Assembly (NCBI GenBank): GCA_002296125.1
Contig: DBHI01000140.1
Coordinates: 1 to 39,257, forward strand
Direction of reading: 5' to 3'
DNA length: 39,257 nt
Source of the DNA: Anaerolineales bacterium UBA832
Lineage (GTDB): Bacteria > Chloroflexota > Anaerolineae > Anaerolineales > UBA11657
The notes beneath the pieces were generated by a model that saw nothing but the letters and a program-made list of their open reading frames with translations, was not told the DNA's origin and did no database searches. Below, piece by piece: positions 7,462-16,402 of the stretch; position 1 is the stretch's first letter, and each line of letters starts with the position of its first letter. The position numbers were made by a program, and so were the translations under genes.

Positions 7462-9177
7462 ATGAGTAATTTGGATAGAAAATGGATCCTGCATGATGAA
7501 TGTCCGGAAGGTGTTCGCAACAAATTAGGGCGTTGGCGGGATGAAACCGTTTTACAACAATTGTTTTGGAATAGAAATATAAATAATGAGGCAGATGCAA
7601 TGAAGTTTGTCTTGCATCAAATTTCTCATGATACTGATCCCTACCTTCTTATTGATATGACTAAGGCTGTAGAGAGAATATTTGACGCAATTGATAACAA
7701 GGAGTTGATTGTTATATATGGTGATTATGATGTTGATGGAGTAACAGCTACTACAGTTTTAAAGGAAGGATTGGATATGTATGGAGCTGATAGTCTAATG
7801 TTTATTCCCGATCGGAACAGAGAAGGTTATGGTATTCATTCACATGTGATTAAGCAATTTGTTGAACAGGGAGTTAAGCTTATTGTTTCTGTTGATTGTG
7901 GAGTAACGGCTATTGATGAGGTTGATTTTGCTAATAAAAGTGGTATTGATACGATTATTACTGATCATCATCAGATTAGTGGTGATATGCCACAAGCCTA
8001 TGCAATTATTAATCCAAACAGGTCCGATTGTAATTATCCTGACAAAAATTTGGTTGGTGTAGGATTAGCATATAAATTAGTAGAGGCTCTGGTAATTAAG
8101 AGGACCCCTTATAAAAATAATGTAGAACTTGATGATTTGTTACAACTAGTTGCGTTAGGCACTGTTGCAGATTTAGGTGTTTTACGTGGTGAAAACAGAG
8201 TCATGGTTAATAATGGTTTAAAAAATATCAATAAAAAGCCTAGATTAGGTATAAAGACATTATTAGAGAGTGCTTACAAGAAGGGTGATGTTTCCACAGA
8301 TACTATAGGTTTTCAATTAGGTCCTCGTATAAATGCTGCTGGTAGGATGGGGGATCCATCTGTGGCATTGAATTTGATGATTTCAGACAACGAGTCAGAG
8401 GCAGTTACTATTTCGCAAGTGTTAGAAAAATACAACCGTGATCGTCAGAAAATTACTAGGGAAATGACAAAACAAGCAGTTGATTTGTGTAAATTTGATA
8501 CTGGAAAACAGGAACCTTATGTGCTTTTGATAGAGAGTCCTGGATTCCATAAAGGATTAGTTGGTTTAATTGCTTCTAGGTTGTGTGAGTATTATTATAG
8601 GCCGACAATAATTGGACATAGAGTAGATGGCTTTATTACTGCATCAGCTCGTAGTATAAAAGAGTTCAATATTATTGAATCTTTGGAGCAATGTTCTCAT
8701 CTCTTCGAACGTTATGGTGGGCATCCATTAGCAGCAGGCTTAACCATGAGTGAAAGCAAATGGGCTTCTTTCGTGTCATTGTTTGAAGAGATTGCAAAAA
8801 AGCAATTAGAAGGATTGGATTTGAGACCTGTTTTGCACATTGATTGTGAAGTAAATGGGTTAGATCTTACTAGTAGATTGACCAAACAATTAGAGTTTTT
8901 TGAACCGATAGGTAATGGAAATAATAGGCCATTGTTTGTGTGGTATGGTGCTAATGTAGTTACAAAAAAACAAGTAGGACAGGATAAAAGTCATATTAAA
9001 TTGATGCTTGATGATGGGGCAGGTGTAATCCTAGATGCTATTGGATTTGGATTAGGTTATAAGATAGATGATTTGGGTTCTACAATTGATTTGGTTTTTA
9101 GTCTAGAAATTAATGAATGGAATGGCAAAAAGTCTAGGCAGTTGAATTTGCAGGATTTGCGTCCTCACGGTGTATGA
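7462..9177 (+). CDS. recJ: Single-stranded-DNA-specific exonuclease RecJ
   Basis: A 571-residue 5'-3' ssDNA exonuclease of the DHH family used in recombination and mismatch repair. Motifs appear in order: GDYDVDG (87-93), DCG (145-147), DHH (168-170), LVALGTVADL near 230, GPRINAAGRMGDP near 287, and the DHHA1 motif GGHPLAAGL near 420. An OB-fold C-terminus follows, with HIDCEVNG. The length is normal (about 560-580). No strong Shine-Dalgarno is visible; a TATAAA at 7442-7447 is only 14 nt before the ATG, so the leader would be very short. The gene ends in TGA (then TAA), showing that TGA is used as a stop here. Its last 44 nt overlap the convergent YfhO-like gene. Confidence 0.95.
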   Translation: MSNLDRKWILHDECPEGVRNKLGRWRDETVLQQLFWNRNINNEADAMKFVLHQISHDTDPYLLIDMTKAVERIFDAIDNKELIVIYGDYDVDGVTATTVLKEGLDMYGADSLMFIPDRNREGYGIHSHVIKQFVEQGVKLIVSVDCGVTAIDEVDFANKSGIDTIITDHHQISGDMPQAYAIINPNRSDCNYPDKNLVGVGLAYKLVEALVIKRTPYKNNVELDDLLQLVALGTVADLGVLRGENRVMVNNGLKNINKKPRLGIKTLLESAYKKGDVSTDTIGFQLGPRINAAGRMGDPSVALNLMISDNESEAVTISQVLEKYNRDRQKITREMTKQAVDLCKFDTGKQEPYVLLIESPGFHKGLVGLIASRLCEYYYRPTIIGHRVDGFITASARSIKEFNIIESLEQCSHLFERYGGHPLAAGLTMSESKWASFVSLFEEIAKKQLEGLDLRPVLHIDCEVNGLDLTSRLTKQLEFFEPIGNGNNRPLFVWYGANVVTKKQVGQDKSHIKLMLDDGAGVILDAIGFGLGYKIDDLGSTIDLVFSLEINEWNGKKSRQLNLQDLRPHGV

Positions 9178-11827
9178 TAATGAACACTATGACTAAAACA
9201 AGGGATACCGCGCTTGTTATCCATCCTATTAGCCAACTTCTTGGATTATATTCAAAAACTATAGTGTGATTTCCAGGGTCTAATTTTATAGCAGGAAATA
9301 GATCGTTTGCTGTACCAATTGGTTTGGGAACATTATCTACAGTTGCATGCCATCCAGGATATGCTGATTGAGACAGTATTAATGTTGATGCTTTCTGGTT
9401 TTCAGTTTTTATCATTATTTTGTGGTCATTTTTATATTCGATAGATGCTGATCCTGATGTTACTGTTTTGCTATTTAGAGGTACTGTGTCTACCATAAAC
9501 GCATGTCCAAAAGCAGTTAAATTTTCATATATTTTTACATCTCCAGAGTGTATTAATTTGTAAGGACCAATTACAAGATTATTGAATGTTTTGCTACGAT
9601 TATCAATTAATGATACAGCAGTTAGGTTGATAGTGTTGTTTAAGCTTTTTATTTCAATTGTATTGATATAGCTCGGTTCGTTTAATTGTAATTGTCCTCC
9701 TTCTCTTGCAAATTCTGGTGGTATTGCAAGAGAAATCGTCTTGTTATTATCTAAGGTTAGGTTTACTTGTCCTATTTGATTATTATAACTATCTGATGCT
9801 TCCATAATAAGGCCGAATATATTCGCTTGATATTTATATGGAGCATAAATTGTTGTACTTTCAAATGGGGATAGAGTTAGTACATTATTTGTATCATAAT
9901 ATACATTATTTCTCCATATATCTGATAGTTTGTCAGTAATAATCCACTTAGTATTGGTGATATTTAGCAACCAGTTTTCTGGCATATTATCAATTCTCTC
10001 TCTCAGTCTACCATCTACAGGTATATTTCCATCAGGCGTGAATTGCGAAAAGAATTGCGCATAGGCACGTGTTGGTAGTATGCCTCCATCATAGCCATCT
10101 AGAGATGGTAGTTTCCATGATTGTGATAGGTTTGGTGAGAATACAGATTTGGATTTGGACGCATTAATTGCAATGTTTGTTGATTCTTCAGATAGTGTTT
10201 GTGAATATCTGTGTTTTAGGTCTTTTAAGTCACCTGGGTCATATAGTAGTGTGGAATATGAAAATAATCGGGTGGGATTGTTGGTATTTGTTTTGGAGAG
10301 CACTGTAGTCATAGGAGGACGGATGCTGTAATATGATTCAGGTGTTGTAAGTTTATTTAGAGGTAACGATCTTGAAGATAATATCAGTTCAAATATTAAC
10401 AGGGTCATGATGAGGTAGGATTTTGTTTTAATTGGTAATAGAGGTGTTACAGCTATGATTAGGTACAATGTAATTGTTGATAACCAGAATGTAAGGTCAG
10501 TTGTGGATGGTGGAGGAAGTGGTCCGGTTTCTCCTGCGGGAGTATAATTAGTCGATGAATAGTATAGTATGATGAGTAGGAATATTGATATTAATGTAAT
10601 GAATTGGGTACGTGTTGATTTATTAGGTAGTGACTTAATGAATATGTCAAGTCCATAGCCTGTTATTAAGGAACTGCCTATAGACCACAAGACTAACCAT
10701 CTTGATGGTGCTCTGAAGAGATCGAATCCTGGTATAAATTTTGCTAATAGCCAATATAATGGATTGTATGCTCCAAGTGAAAATAATATACCTATCATCA
10801 TTATTGATATAGGTGCTAATAGAGAATTGGTGGTTTTTTTGGTGAATTCTGAGTGGATGGCAAGAATTACTAAACATATTCCAATTATTCCAATATAACC
10901 TACATATTCTGAGAAGATAGGAGTTGTAAGTGAAGGTAAAAGGACACGTCCTAGTATTTGTGGATTGATTGAAAAGGATAAGGAATCTATAAGATTTAGT
11001 CCTTCGTTTCTTAATGAAAGTTGTGATAATTCTAAGGTTGGTAATAACTGGGCAGCTGTCAGCAGGACAGCTATTGTATAGCATGTGGCAATAGATAGAA
11101 ATATGTAGATGTAAGAATACTTTTTATATGTGCGATTGATTTGTGTGTGTTCCTGAATATATTTTCTAAGTAATGCTGATGACCATATTAGTACACCTAT
11201 TAACGATATAAAACAAGATTGAGTATGTCCTGATAGTAACTGTACTGCAATTAGTAAAGATAGAATTAATATATATCGTATTAGCTTCTTTCTATTGTCA
11301 AGACTGTAAATGAGATAGTAGTTTATTAATAATATCCATGGTAACCATGCCAATCCTTGCAGTTGATTTATTTGCTCAATTTTAGCGGATATGTGTCCTC
11401 CAAGAGCAAATGTTATTGCTGATACTATAGCTGAAGCTTGGGTAATTTTTAAACTTCTTATTGCTAGTTTGTACGTTCCTAAGGATGCGATTAATATGTG
11501 TAAGACAATCGAGATTTTTGCGGCGTCTGTAACTGAAAATGGAAGAATGATCCAATTAAGAGGATATAGAACACCAGATTGAGGATTTGCTAGAAATGGA
11601 GTTCCCATAAATATATATGGGTTCCACAAAGGTATTTCACCATTTAAGAGTGTACGTGATCTATGTTCCCAGTAAGGATATATATAATGGAGTGTGTCTC
11701 CCTTTGCTAATATTAGATTTGTAAATACCAATTTCCATAGGAATATAATTGTTATACCAAATATAATAAACAAGGGAGTGTATTTCTTGATATGTGACCA
11801 TATGTTATGTTTGGTTAGTAAATCCAT
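9134..11827 (-). CDS. YfhO-like polytopic membrane protein (GT-C-like)
   Basis: An 897-residue protein of the YfhO family (PF09586). Members resemble GT-C glycosyltransferases; the characterised Gram-positive ones glycosylate lipoteichoic acid or related polymers. A first transmembrane helix near residues 17-37 is followed by an outward loop holding DTLHYIYPYWEHR and PLWNPYIFMGTPF, the early conserved acidic loop of GT-C folds. About a dozen more helices run to residue 480. The region 490-850 is soluble and extracytoplasmic, with SQSAYPGWHATVDN near 840, the YfhO C-terminal signature. A last helix (residues 866-888) precedes a charged tail. The donor and acceptor cannot be deduced. No other cell-wall genes are adjacent. 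It is convergent with recJ and overlaps it. Confidence 0.85.
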   Translation of the reverse strand: MDLLTKHNIWSHIKKYTPLFIIFGITIIFLWKLVFTNLILAKGDTLHYIYPYWEHRSRTLLNGEIPLWNPYIFMGTPFLANPQSGVLYPLNWIILPFSVTDAAKISIVLHILIASLGTYKLAIRSLKITQASAIVSAITFALGGHISAKIEQINQLQGLAWLPWILLINYYLIYSLDNRKKLIRYILILSLLIAVQLLSGHTQSCFISLIGVLIWSSALLRKYIQEHTQINRTYKKYSYIYIFLSIATCYTIAVLLTAAQLLPTLELSQLSLRNEGLNLIDSLSFSINPQILGRVLLPSLTTPIFSEYVGYIGIIGICLVILAIHSEFTKKTTNSLLAPISIMMIGILFSLGAYNPLYWLLAKFIPGFDLFRAPSRWLVLWSIGSSLITGYGLDIFIKSLPNKSTRTQFITLISIFLLIILYYSSTNYTPAGETGPLPPPSTTDLTFWLSTITLYLIIAVTPLLPIKTKSYLIMTLLIFELILSSRSLPLNKLTTPESYYSIRPPMTTVLSKTNTNNPTRLFSYSTLLYDPGDLKDLKHRYSQTLSEESTNIAINASKSKSVFSPNLSQSWKLPSLDGYDGGILPTRAYAQFFSQFTPDGNIPVDGRLRERIDNMPENWLLNITNTKWIITDKLSDIWRNNVYYDTNNVLTLSPFESTTIYAPYKYQANIFGLIMEASDSYNNQIGQVNLTLDNNKTISLAIPPEFAREGGQLQLNEPSYINTIEIKSLNNTINLTAVSLIDNRSKTFNNLVIGPYKLIHSGDVKIYENLTAFGHAFMVDTVPLNSKTVTSGSASIEYKNDHKIMIKTENQKASTLILSQSAYPGWHATVDNVPKPIGTANDLFPAIKLDPGNHTIVFEYNPRSWLIGWITSAVSLVLVIVFIIIHREDANPANSTA

Positions 11828-11880
11828 GATAAATATTTACTGATTTTATTAGGGTATTTTTTTGAAATTATATAATGTGC

Positions 11881-12693
11881 TCATTTGTGGAAAGGAAGTT
11901 TTATTCGTGAAATAAATCCTCTTGCAGGTGAAACTGTAGTGTTTTCTATTGGTGGTGGTTTTTCAAAGAATGGAGCTTTAATACTGAAAAACAGTTTAAA
12001 AGCTTGATATAGGATTCGTAATTCTGTTAATAAGACCGCTACCAAGATATTTGGTAAAGAATTGATTAAAGCTTTAGTTGATAAGGGTATTAGGTTCCCC
12101 AAATATGTAGTAGTGATTAATTTGTTTTTATCATCATTTAGTATGATTGAAATATTTATGGTTGACTGAGAAATATGAAAGTGAAATTCATAATGACCCT
12201 TGCGATCTAGGAATGGTGAGACATGGAATTTTTTATTTGCTATATAGTTGTTGTTGTAGTATGAGAATGATGATTCGGTCAGTATATAGAGGTGAGCTTC
12301 TCCAAAAGTATTGTGTACTTCCACTATGGCACTTTTAATTTTAAGATCTTGATTGCATACAAAAAAGAATGTAGCTGGATTAAATGCATACCCCATAAAT
12401 GATGGGGTTGTTAGCATCATTATCTTATCAGTAGAGAGAATGTTTGTTCCGGAACCTTTCATTTTTGTGATGACCTTTTCGTACAATGATTGATGATTGG
12501 AGTCAATATGATCTTTGTCACGAATTGATAGTATTCCCGAACTATTGTATTTGAGTAGTTTTGCAATTCGATTGTAACCTACAATTGTATTCAGTTCAAT
12601 GAATAGCATGGTGTGTTTGTATGTGAATTTGTGAGGTTTGTTCCCATGCCTAGCATGAATTATTATTCCTTTTGAAATTGAATTATTGTTCAT
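11881..12693 (-). CDS. DUF1365 family protein
   Basis: A 270-residue DUF1365 (COG3496) protein. The family's diagnostic features are visible: GIIIHARHGNKPHKFTYKH near the start (H-x-R-x-x-P-x-x-H-x-F-x-Y), then MLTTPSFMGYAFNPATFFFV with the conserved GYxFNPxxF core, and EVHNTFGEAHLY. The molecular role is not established. It is regularly found beside a COG2907 FAD protein and CFA-type methyltransferases, as here, which implies a role in modifying membrane lipid acyl chains. I chose ATG 12693, which overlaps the upstream gene by 11 nt; an in-frame ATG at 12765 would add 24 residues lacking family resemblance. It is the last gene of the four-gene operon. The YfhO-like gene starts 53 nt beyond it. 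Confidence 0.85.
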   Translation of the reverse strand: MNNNSISKGIIIHARHGNKPHKFTYKHTMLFIELNTIVGYNRIAKLLKYNSSGILSIRDKDHIDSNHQSLYEKVITKMKGSGTNILSTDKIMMLTTPSFMGYAFNPATFFFVCNQDLKIKSAIVEVHNTFGEAHLYILTESSFSYYNNNYIANKKFHVSPFLDRKGHYEFHFHISQSTINISIILNDDKNKLITTTYLGNLIPLSTKALINSLPNILVAVLLTELRILYQAFKLFFSIKAPFFEKPPPIENTTVSPARGFISRIKLPFHK

Positions 12694-13963
12694 AGATAGT
12701 AGAGTTTGAGTTGATTTTGTTTGCAATGAGTTTTCCTGATCTGAATCCATCCTCGTGGAATCCATATCCTAGATATGCACCACAAAATGAAATTCTACTA
12801 TTTGAATTTAGGATAGATAAGTCAGACATGGTTTCAGACCATGTTTTAGTTAATATTGGGTGGCTATATTTAGTTTTATATAGGGTGGTTTCTGGTTTAG
12901 GTTCTATCGGAGGATTAACGGTTATAAAATATTTTGTATAGGACTTTAAGTTTTGCAGCCTGTTTGAATAGTATGTTATATAGGTTTTATTATTCAAATT
13001 GTTTTGTTGAGTTGTGATTGCATTCCAGCATGCCCATGATGTTTGATCTTTAGGCATGAATTCTTTATCAGTGTGTAAATATACATCATTGTAACTGTAT
13101 TTGTGTGATCCTAAAATTGATTTCTTTTCATTTGTCAGATTAGATGCAATTTTCAACGATATGTCTGCGTGTGTAGCCAAAATTACTTGATCAAAATTGT
13201 ATTTTTTGCCATCATGCGAATGCAATAAAACCCCATTTTCTTGTTCAATTACTTGGGTTATTTTAGTATTCAAAGATATTTTTCCAAGGAATTTACTAAC
13301 AAAGGCATCTATATAGGTTTTACTACCACCGCAAATAGTATACCAATGTAATCTTTTGAATAAATCTAGCAATCCATGATTTTCAAAAAAAGTTATGTAA
13401 GCATTTGCTGGTATTGCATTTGCATCTTCTCGATTACATGACCATATTGCTGATGCTATTGGAACGAAGTAATTTTCAATTGTATCAGTGGGACAACCAA
13501 CTTTAGATAGATAATCTCTAATAGTGATATTTTGTAGACTAGATTTGTTTTTGTCTTGTTTTAATTTGTTTGTATATTTGTAAATGCTAAGAAGAATTTT
13601 TCGGTTGGTTTTATATGAGGGTTGTACTATTGTATTAATTATTGATTTTCTGGTACCTGCATATGATATGTTGTATTTTGGGTTTGTATATGAAAAGGAC
13701 ATGTCTGTTGGTAGTGATTCTACTTGTAGTTCAGCTAAAAATCTGAGGAAGTTTGGATAGTTTTTTTTATTATAAACTATAAATCCAGTATCAATATGTT
13801 GGGTCGCTCCATTTTTGTCTTTTACAGAGATTGTATTAGCATGTCCACCTAGTCTAGGTGCACTTTCAAAAATGCTTACATTATTATATTTATACAGATA
13901 ATATGATGCGGCAATTCCTGATATTCCTGCACCTATGACTGCTATGTTTTGGCGATGTGTCAT
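12683..13963 (-). CDS. FAD-dependent oxidoreductase, COG2907 type
   Basis: A 426-residue flavoprotein of the amine-oxidase/phytoene-desaturase-like superfamily. IAVIGAGISGIAASYYL near residue 8 is the dinucleotide-binding motif, FESAPRLGGHANT near 35 carries the GGHxxT/S motif of COG2907, and HIDTGFIVYN near 56 is another signature of that group. QVILATHADISLKI near 245 and the C-terminal FCGAYLGYGFHEDGFRSG complete the FAD-binding region. The neighbours are two CFA-synthase-like methyltransferases and DUF1365, so it probably oxidises a methylated or unsaturated acyl chain of a phospholipid. The start ATG overlaps the upstream stop as ATGA (13960-13963), and DUF1365 overlaps its end by 11 nt, so translation of these genes is coupled. 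Confidence 0.85.
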   Translation of the reverse strand: MTHRQNIAVIGAGISGIAASYYLYKYNNVSIFESAPRLGGHANTISVKDKNGATQHIDTGFIVYNKKNYPNFLRFLAELQVESLPTDMSFSYTNPKYNISYAGTRKSIINTIVQPSYKTNRKILLSIYKYTNKLKQDKNKSSLQNITIRDYLSKVGCPTDTIENYFVPIASAIWSCNREDANAIPANAYITFFENHGLLDLFKRLHWYTICGGSKTYIDAFVSKFLGKISLNTKITQVIEQENGVLLHSHDGKKYNFDQVILATHADISLKIASNLTNEKKSILGSHKYSYNDVYLHTDKEFMPKDQTSWACWNAITTQQNNLNNKTYITYYSNRLQNLKSYTKYFITVNPPIEPKPETTLYKTKYSHPILTKTWSETMSDLSILNSNSRISFCGAYLGYGFHEDGFRSGKLIANKINSNSTIYEQ

Positions 13964-14985
13964 GATTTTTTGCTAAACAAATAGTGCATAATGTGCCAGT
14001 CCTTGCCATCATTGTATTTGAAAAGTTCTGAGCATATTAATAGAAATAAGCGGTATCGATTAATATATCTATTTGATATATTGTGTGGCCAACTTTTACG
14101 TAATAGTGATTGTAATTCTGTATTGTTATCATCTAGGCGTTTTAGCCAGGCTTCCAATGTGTAATGATAATTACTGCCAGAAATTGTCCATTGTTGGTTT
14201 TGAGATAATGGCTTGCATATATCCTTGTAAAAGCCTGCATAAGGCATCATTCCACCTGTAAAGAAATTTTTTGCCATCCATGAAGACCTTGTATTGTCAA
14301 AAAATTGAGGGTACTCTCTATGTGAGAATACTTGTATAAATAATTTTCCGTTTTTAGTAAGCCAAGTATCAATTTTTTTGAATAACAAGCTAGGATTTCT
14401 TAGGTGCTCAAACATTTCTATTGACATTATCCTATCAAACTTATCCTGGGGATCAAAATCATTAACATCAGATAATATTACTTTCATATTTGTTAGGTTG
14501 AATTCTTTGATTTTTGTACTTATATATTGTTTTTGTTGTTTCGAATTGGTAACAGCGGTAATAAAGGAGTTTTTGAAGTTTTGAGCAATATATAAAGATA
14601 AGGCTCCCCACCCTGCACCTAATTCTAGAATTGTGTCTCCATCGTTTATTTCTGTACGGTTAGCGTAAAGTTTAAGTGTGTTCTCATCTGAATTATTGAG
14701 TTTTGATGTATCTTGCCAAATAGAACCACTATATTTCATGTGTTTGCTTAGCATTTTTGTAAAGAATTCTGCAGGAACCTCATAGTGTTGTTTATTAGCT
14801 TCTAAAGTGTTAATTGCCATAGGTCTATTTGAGCAATATTCACGGAACAATTCTTGTTTTTTATTAATTTGTTCCGGGGTCATTCTTGATACCATAGCAT
14901 TATATTTGTTAAGACGAGAAATGATTAATTTTCTTAGTATTTTGTCAGAAATGAGTCGATAGTCAATGGGTATGTTGTAGAGCAT
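13960..14985 (-). CDS. SAM-dependent methyltransferase, CFA-synthase-like (second paralogue)
   Basis: A 341-residue methyltransferase related to cyclopropane-fatty-acyl-phospholipid synthases (COG2230). ILELGAGWGALSLY near residue 119 is the SAM-binding motif I. HYEVPAEFFTKMLSKHMKYSGSIW matches the CFA-type HYD-x-x-x-x-F-x-x-x-L-x-x-x-x-x-Y-S pattern, with Glu in place of Asp. SIEMFEHLRN near 191 replaces the GMFEHVG of E. coli Cfa. The protein is diverged from its upstream paralogue and may use a different acyl substrate or stop at methyl transfer. It starts 2 nt after the upstream paralogue and ends in a TGA that overlaps the next start codon, so it lies inside a tightly coupled operon. Confidence 0.85.
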   Translation of the reverse strand: MLYNIPIDYRLISDKILRKLIISRLNKYNAMVSRMTPEQINKKQELFREYCSNRPMAINTLEANKQHYEVPAEFFTKMLSKHMKYSGSIWQDTSKLNNSDENTLKLYANRTEINDGDTILELGAGWGALSLYIAQNFKNSFITAVTNSKQQKQYISTKIKEFNLTNMKVILSDVNDFDPQDKFDRIMSIEMFEHLRNPSLLFKKIDTWLTKNGKLFIQVFSHREYPQFFDNTRSSWMAKNFFTGGMMPYAGFYKDICKPLSQNQQWTISGSNYHYTLEAWLKRLDDNNTELQSLLRKSWPHNISNRYINRYRLFLLICSELFKYNDGKDWHIMHYLFSKKS

Positions 14986-14987
14986 AT

Positions 14988-16163
14988 CTAAATTTTCCTT
15001 AACGAGATTTGGTAGTCATCTATGACTCCTGATAAGAAGGCACCTTCACAATAGCTAAAATAATACAAAAATCTCCGAATGTCGGTTTCTGGAAATCCTA
15101 GCTTGTTGATTTTTTCGTAGTTGTTTAGAAAATTATTCTTCCAATGATTTAATGTGGTTGCATAATGATGGCCTATTGAATATTCTTTGTATATTTGGAA
15201 TCCTGCTGATTTGGCAGCGTCTCTTATGTGTTCAAGTGACAATAATAATCCGCCAGGAAATATATATCTTTGTATGAAATCACAGTTGTTTTTATAGGCA
15301 TTGTATCGTTCATGTGGAATTGTTATGACTTGTATCTGCAAGGTCCCATCATGATTTAATAGTGATGCACATTTTTGAAAAAAATCTTGGGTGCCTTTGT
15401 GTCCTACAGCTTCAAGCATTTCTACAGAAAAAATATGATCAAATTTGCCTTCTATTAATCTGTAGTCAGTAAGTTTTAAATTGATATTACTTGAGAAAGA
15501 GGTATTATCAAATAATTTTTTAGCATATTGATATTGCTGTTTCGAAAGTGTTATGGAAGTAATCTCTGTATTATGATCGTATGCTATCTTTTTTGTTAGA
15601 CTTCCCCAACCACATCCTATTTCCAGTACCTGTTGATTGTTTTTTACTTTGGATGCTTGAATCAAGGAGTTTAGTTTATTGTGTTGCGCATCTTCTAATG
15701 TATCGTTGTTTTTAAAAATTCCACATGAGTATGTCATGGTAGGGTCTAGAAATGCCATAAAAAACTCATTACTTAGATCATAGTGATCACTAATATTCTT
15801 TTTGGATTGAGATATTGTATTGGTTGACTTGATTTTTTGAATAAATCTAGCATATATTTTTTTGGGTGCGAAATTGCCAATTGACGGACGTTTATTTTTT
15901 GGGGTTTTATCAGCAAAAAATTTGAATAGATTAGTTAGGTTTTGATGGTCCCATTTCCCTTGAATATAGGATTCTGCTAATCCTAGATCATATCCTACTA
16001 ATATGTCCCAGAAAAAAGACCAATCATTTATTGTAATCTGATGGATACTTGTATTTTTTTGATCTATCTTTCCTGGAAATACTATATTTATATCTTCTTT
16101 GAGCATCTTATTGATTATTGGTTTTGATAACGCTTTTCCTATCAATCTTATTATTGATTTCAT
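14988..16163 (-). CDS. Cyclopropane-fatty-acyl-phospholipid synthase-like methyltransferase
   Basis: A 391-residue CFA synthase family protein that transfers a methyl from SAM to an acyl-chain double bond in membrane phospholipids. The N-terminal domain (about 1-110) fits the lipid-binding part of the family, with the DLGLAESYIQGKW motif. HYDLSNEFFMAFLDPTMTYS near 127 and VLEIGCGWGSL near 179 are the diagnostic CFA motifs. SVEMLEAVGH, QVITIPHERY and DFIQRYIFPGGLLLS follow in the usual order. This is the first gene of the operon, and the 239-nt upstream region is shared with the divergent cca gene. Whether the product is a cyclopropane, a methylated or another modified fatty acid cannot be read from sequence. 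Confidence 0.88.
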   Translation of the reverse strand: MKSIIRLIGKALSKPIINKMLKEDINIVFPGKIDQKNTSIHQITINDWSFFWDILVGYDLGLAESYIQGKWDHQNLTNLFKFFADKTPKNKRPSIGNFAPKKIYARFIQKIKSTNTISQSKKNISDHYDLSNEFFMAFLDPTMTYSCGIFKNNDTLEDAQHNKLNSLIQASKVKNNQQVLEIGCGWGSLTKKIAYDHNTEITSITLSKQQYQYAKKLFDNTSFSSNINLKLTDYRLIEGKFDHIFSVEMLEAVGHKGTQDFFQKCASLLNHDGTLQIQVITIPHERYNAYKNNCDFIQRYIFPGGLLLSLEHIRDAAKSAGFQIYKEYSIGHHYATTLNHWKNNFLNNYEKINKLGFPETDIRRFLYYFSYCEGAFLSGVIDDYQISLRKI

Positions 16164-16233
16164 GTTTTATACCTTATATGTCTTTATAGTTAATTGTACT
16201 TTTTTTATACTTTAATTTTATATTGGGTGTATA

Positions 16234-16298
16234 TTGACATATATGTTCTTATTATGATTATACTCTGGACATAATGTTATGATAATGTTTTATATGTC
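16234..16298. promoter_or_regulatory. Divergent control region with repeated GACATA...ATGTT
   Basis: Between cca (plus) and the CFA operon (minus) lie GACATATATGTT (16236-16247) and GACATAATGTT (16268-16278), 32 nt apart (about three helical turns). An inverted TATATGTC sits at 16291-16298. TTGACA at 16234 with TATACT at 16259 gives a plus-strand promoter candidate with a long 19-nt spacer. In such AT-rich DNA the repeats could be chance. Confidence 0.25.
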
Positions 16299-16402
16299 TA
16301 TTAGTATAATATGAGTCATTGCGCAATTGTTATTTTAACTGTTGTAATAAATATTTAATGTGTAAATTGCAATAAAGTGATTAACTTACTTACGGAGTCA
16401 TA

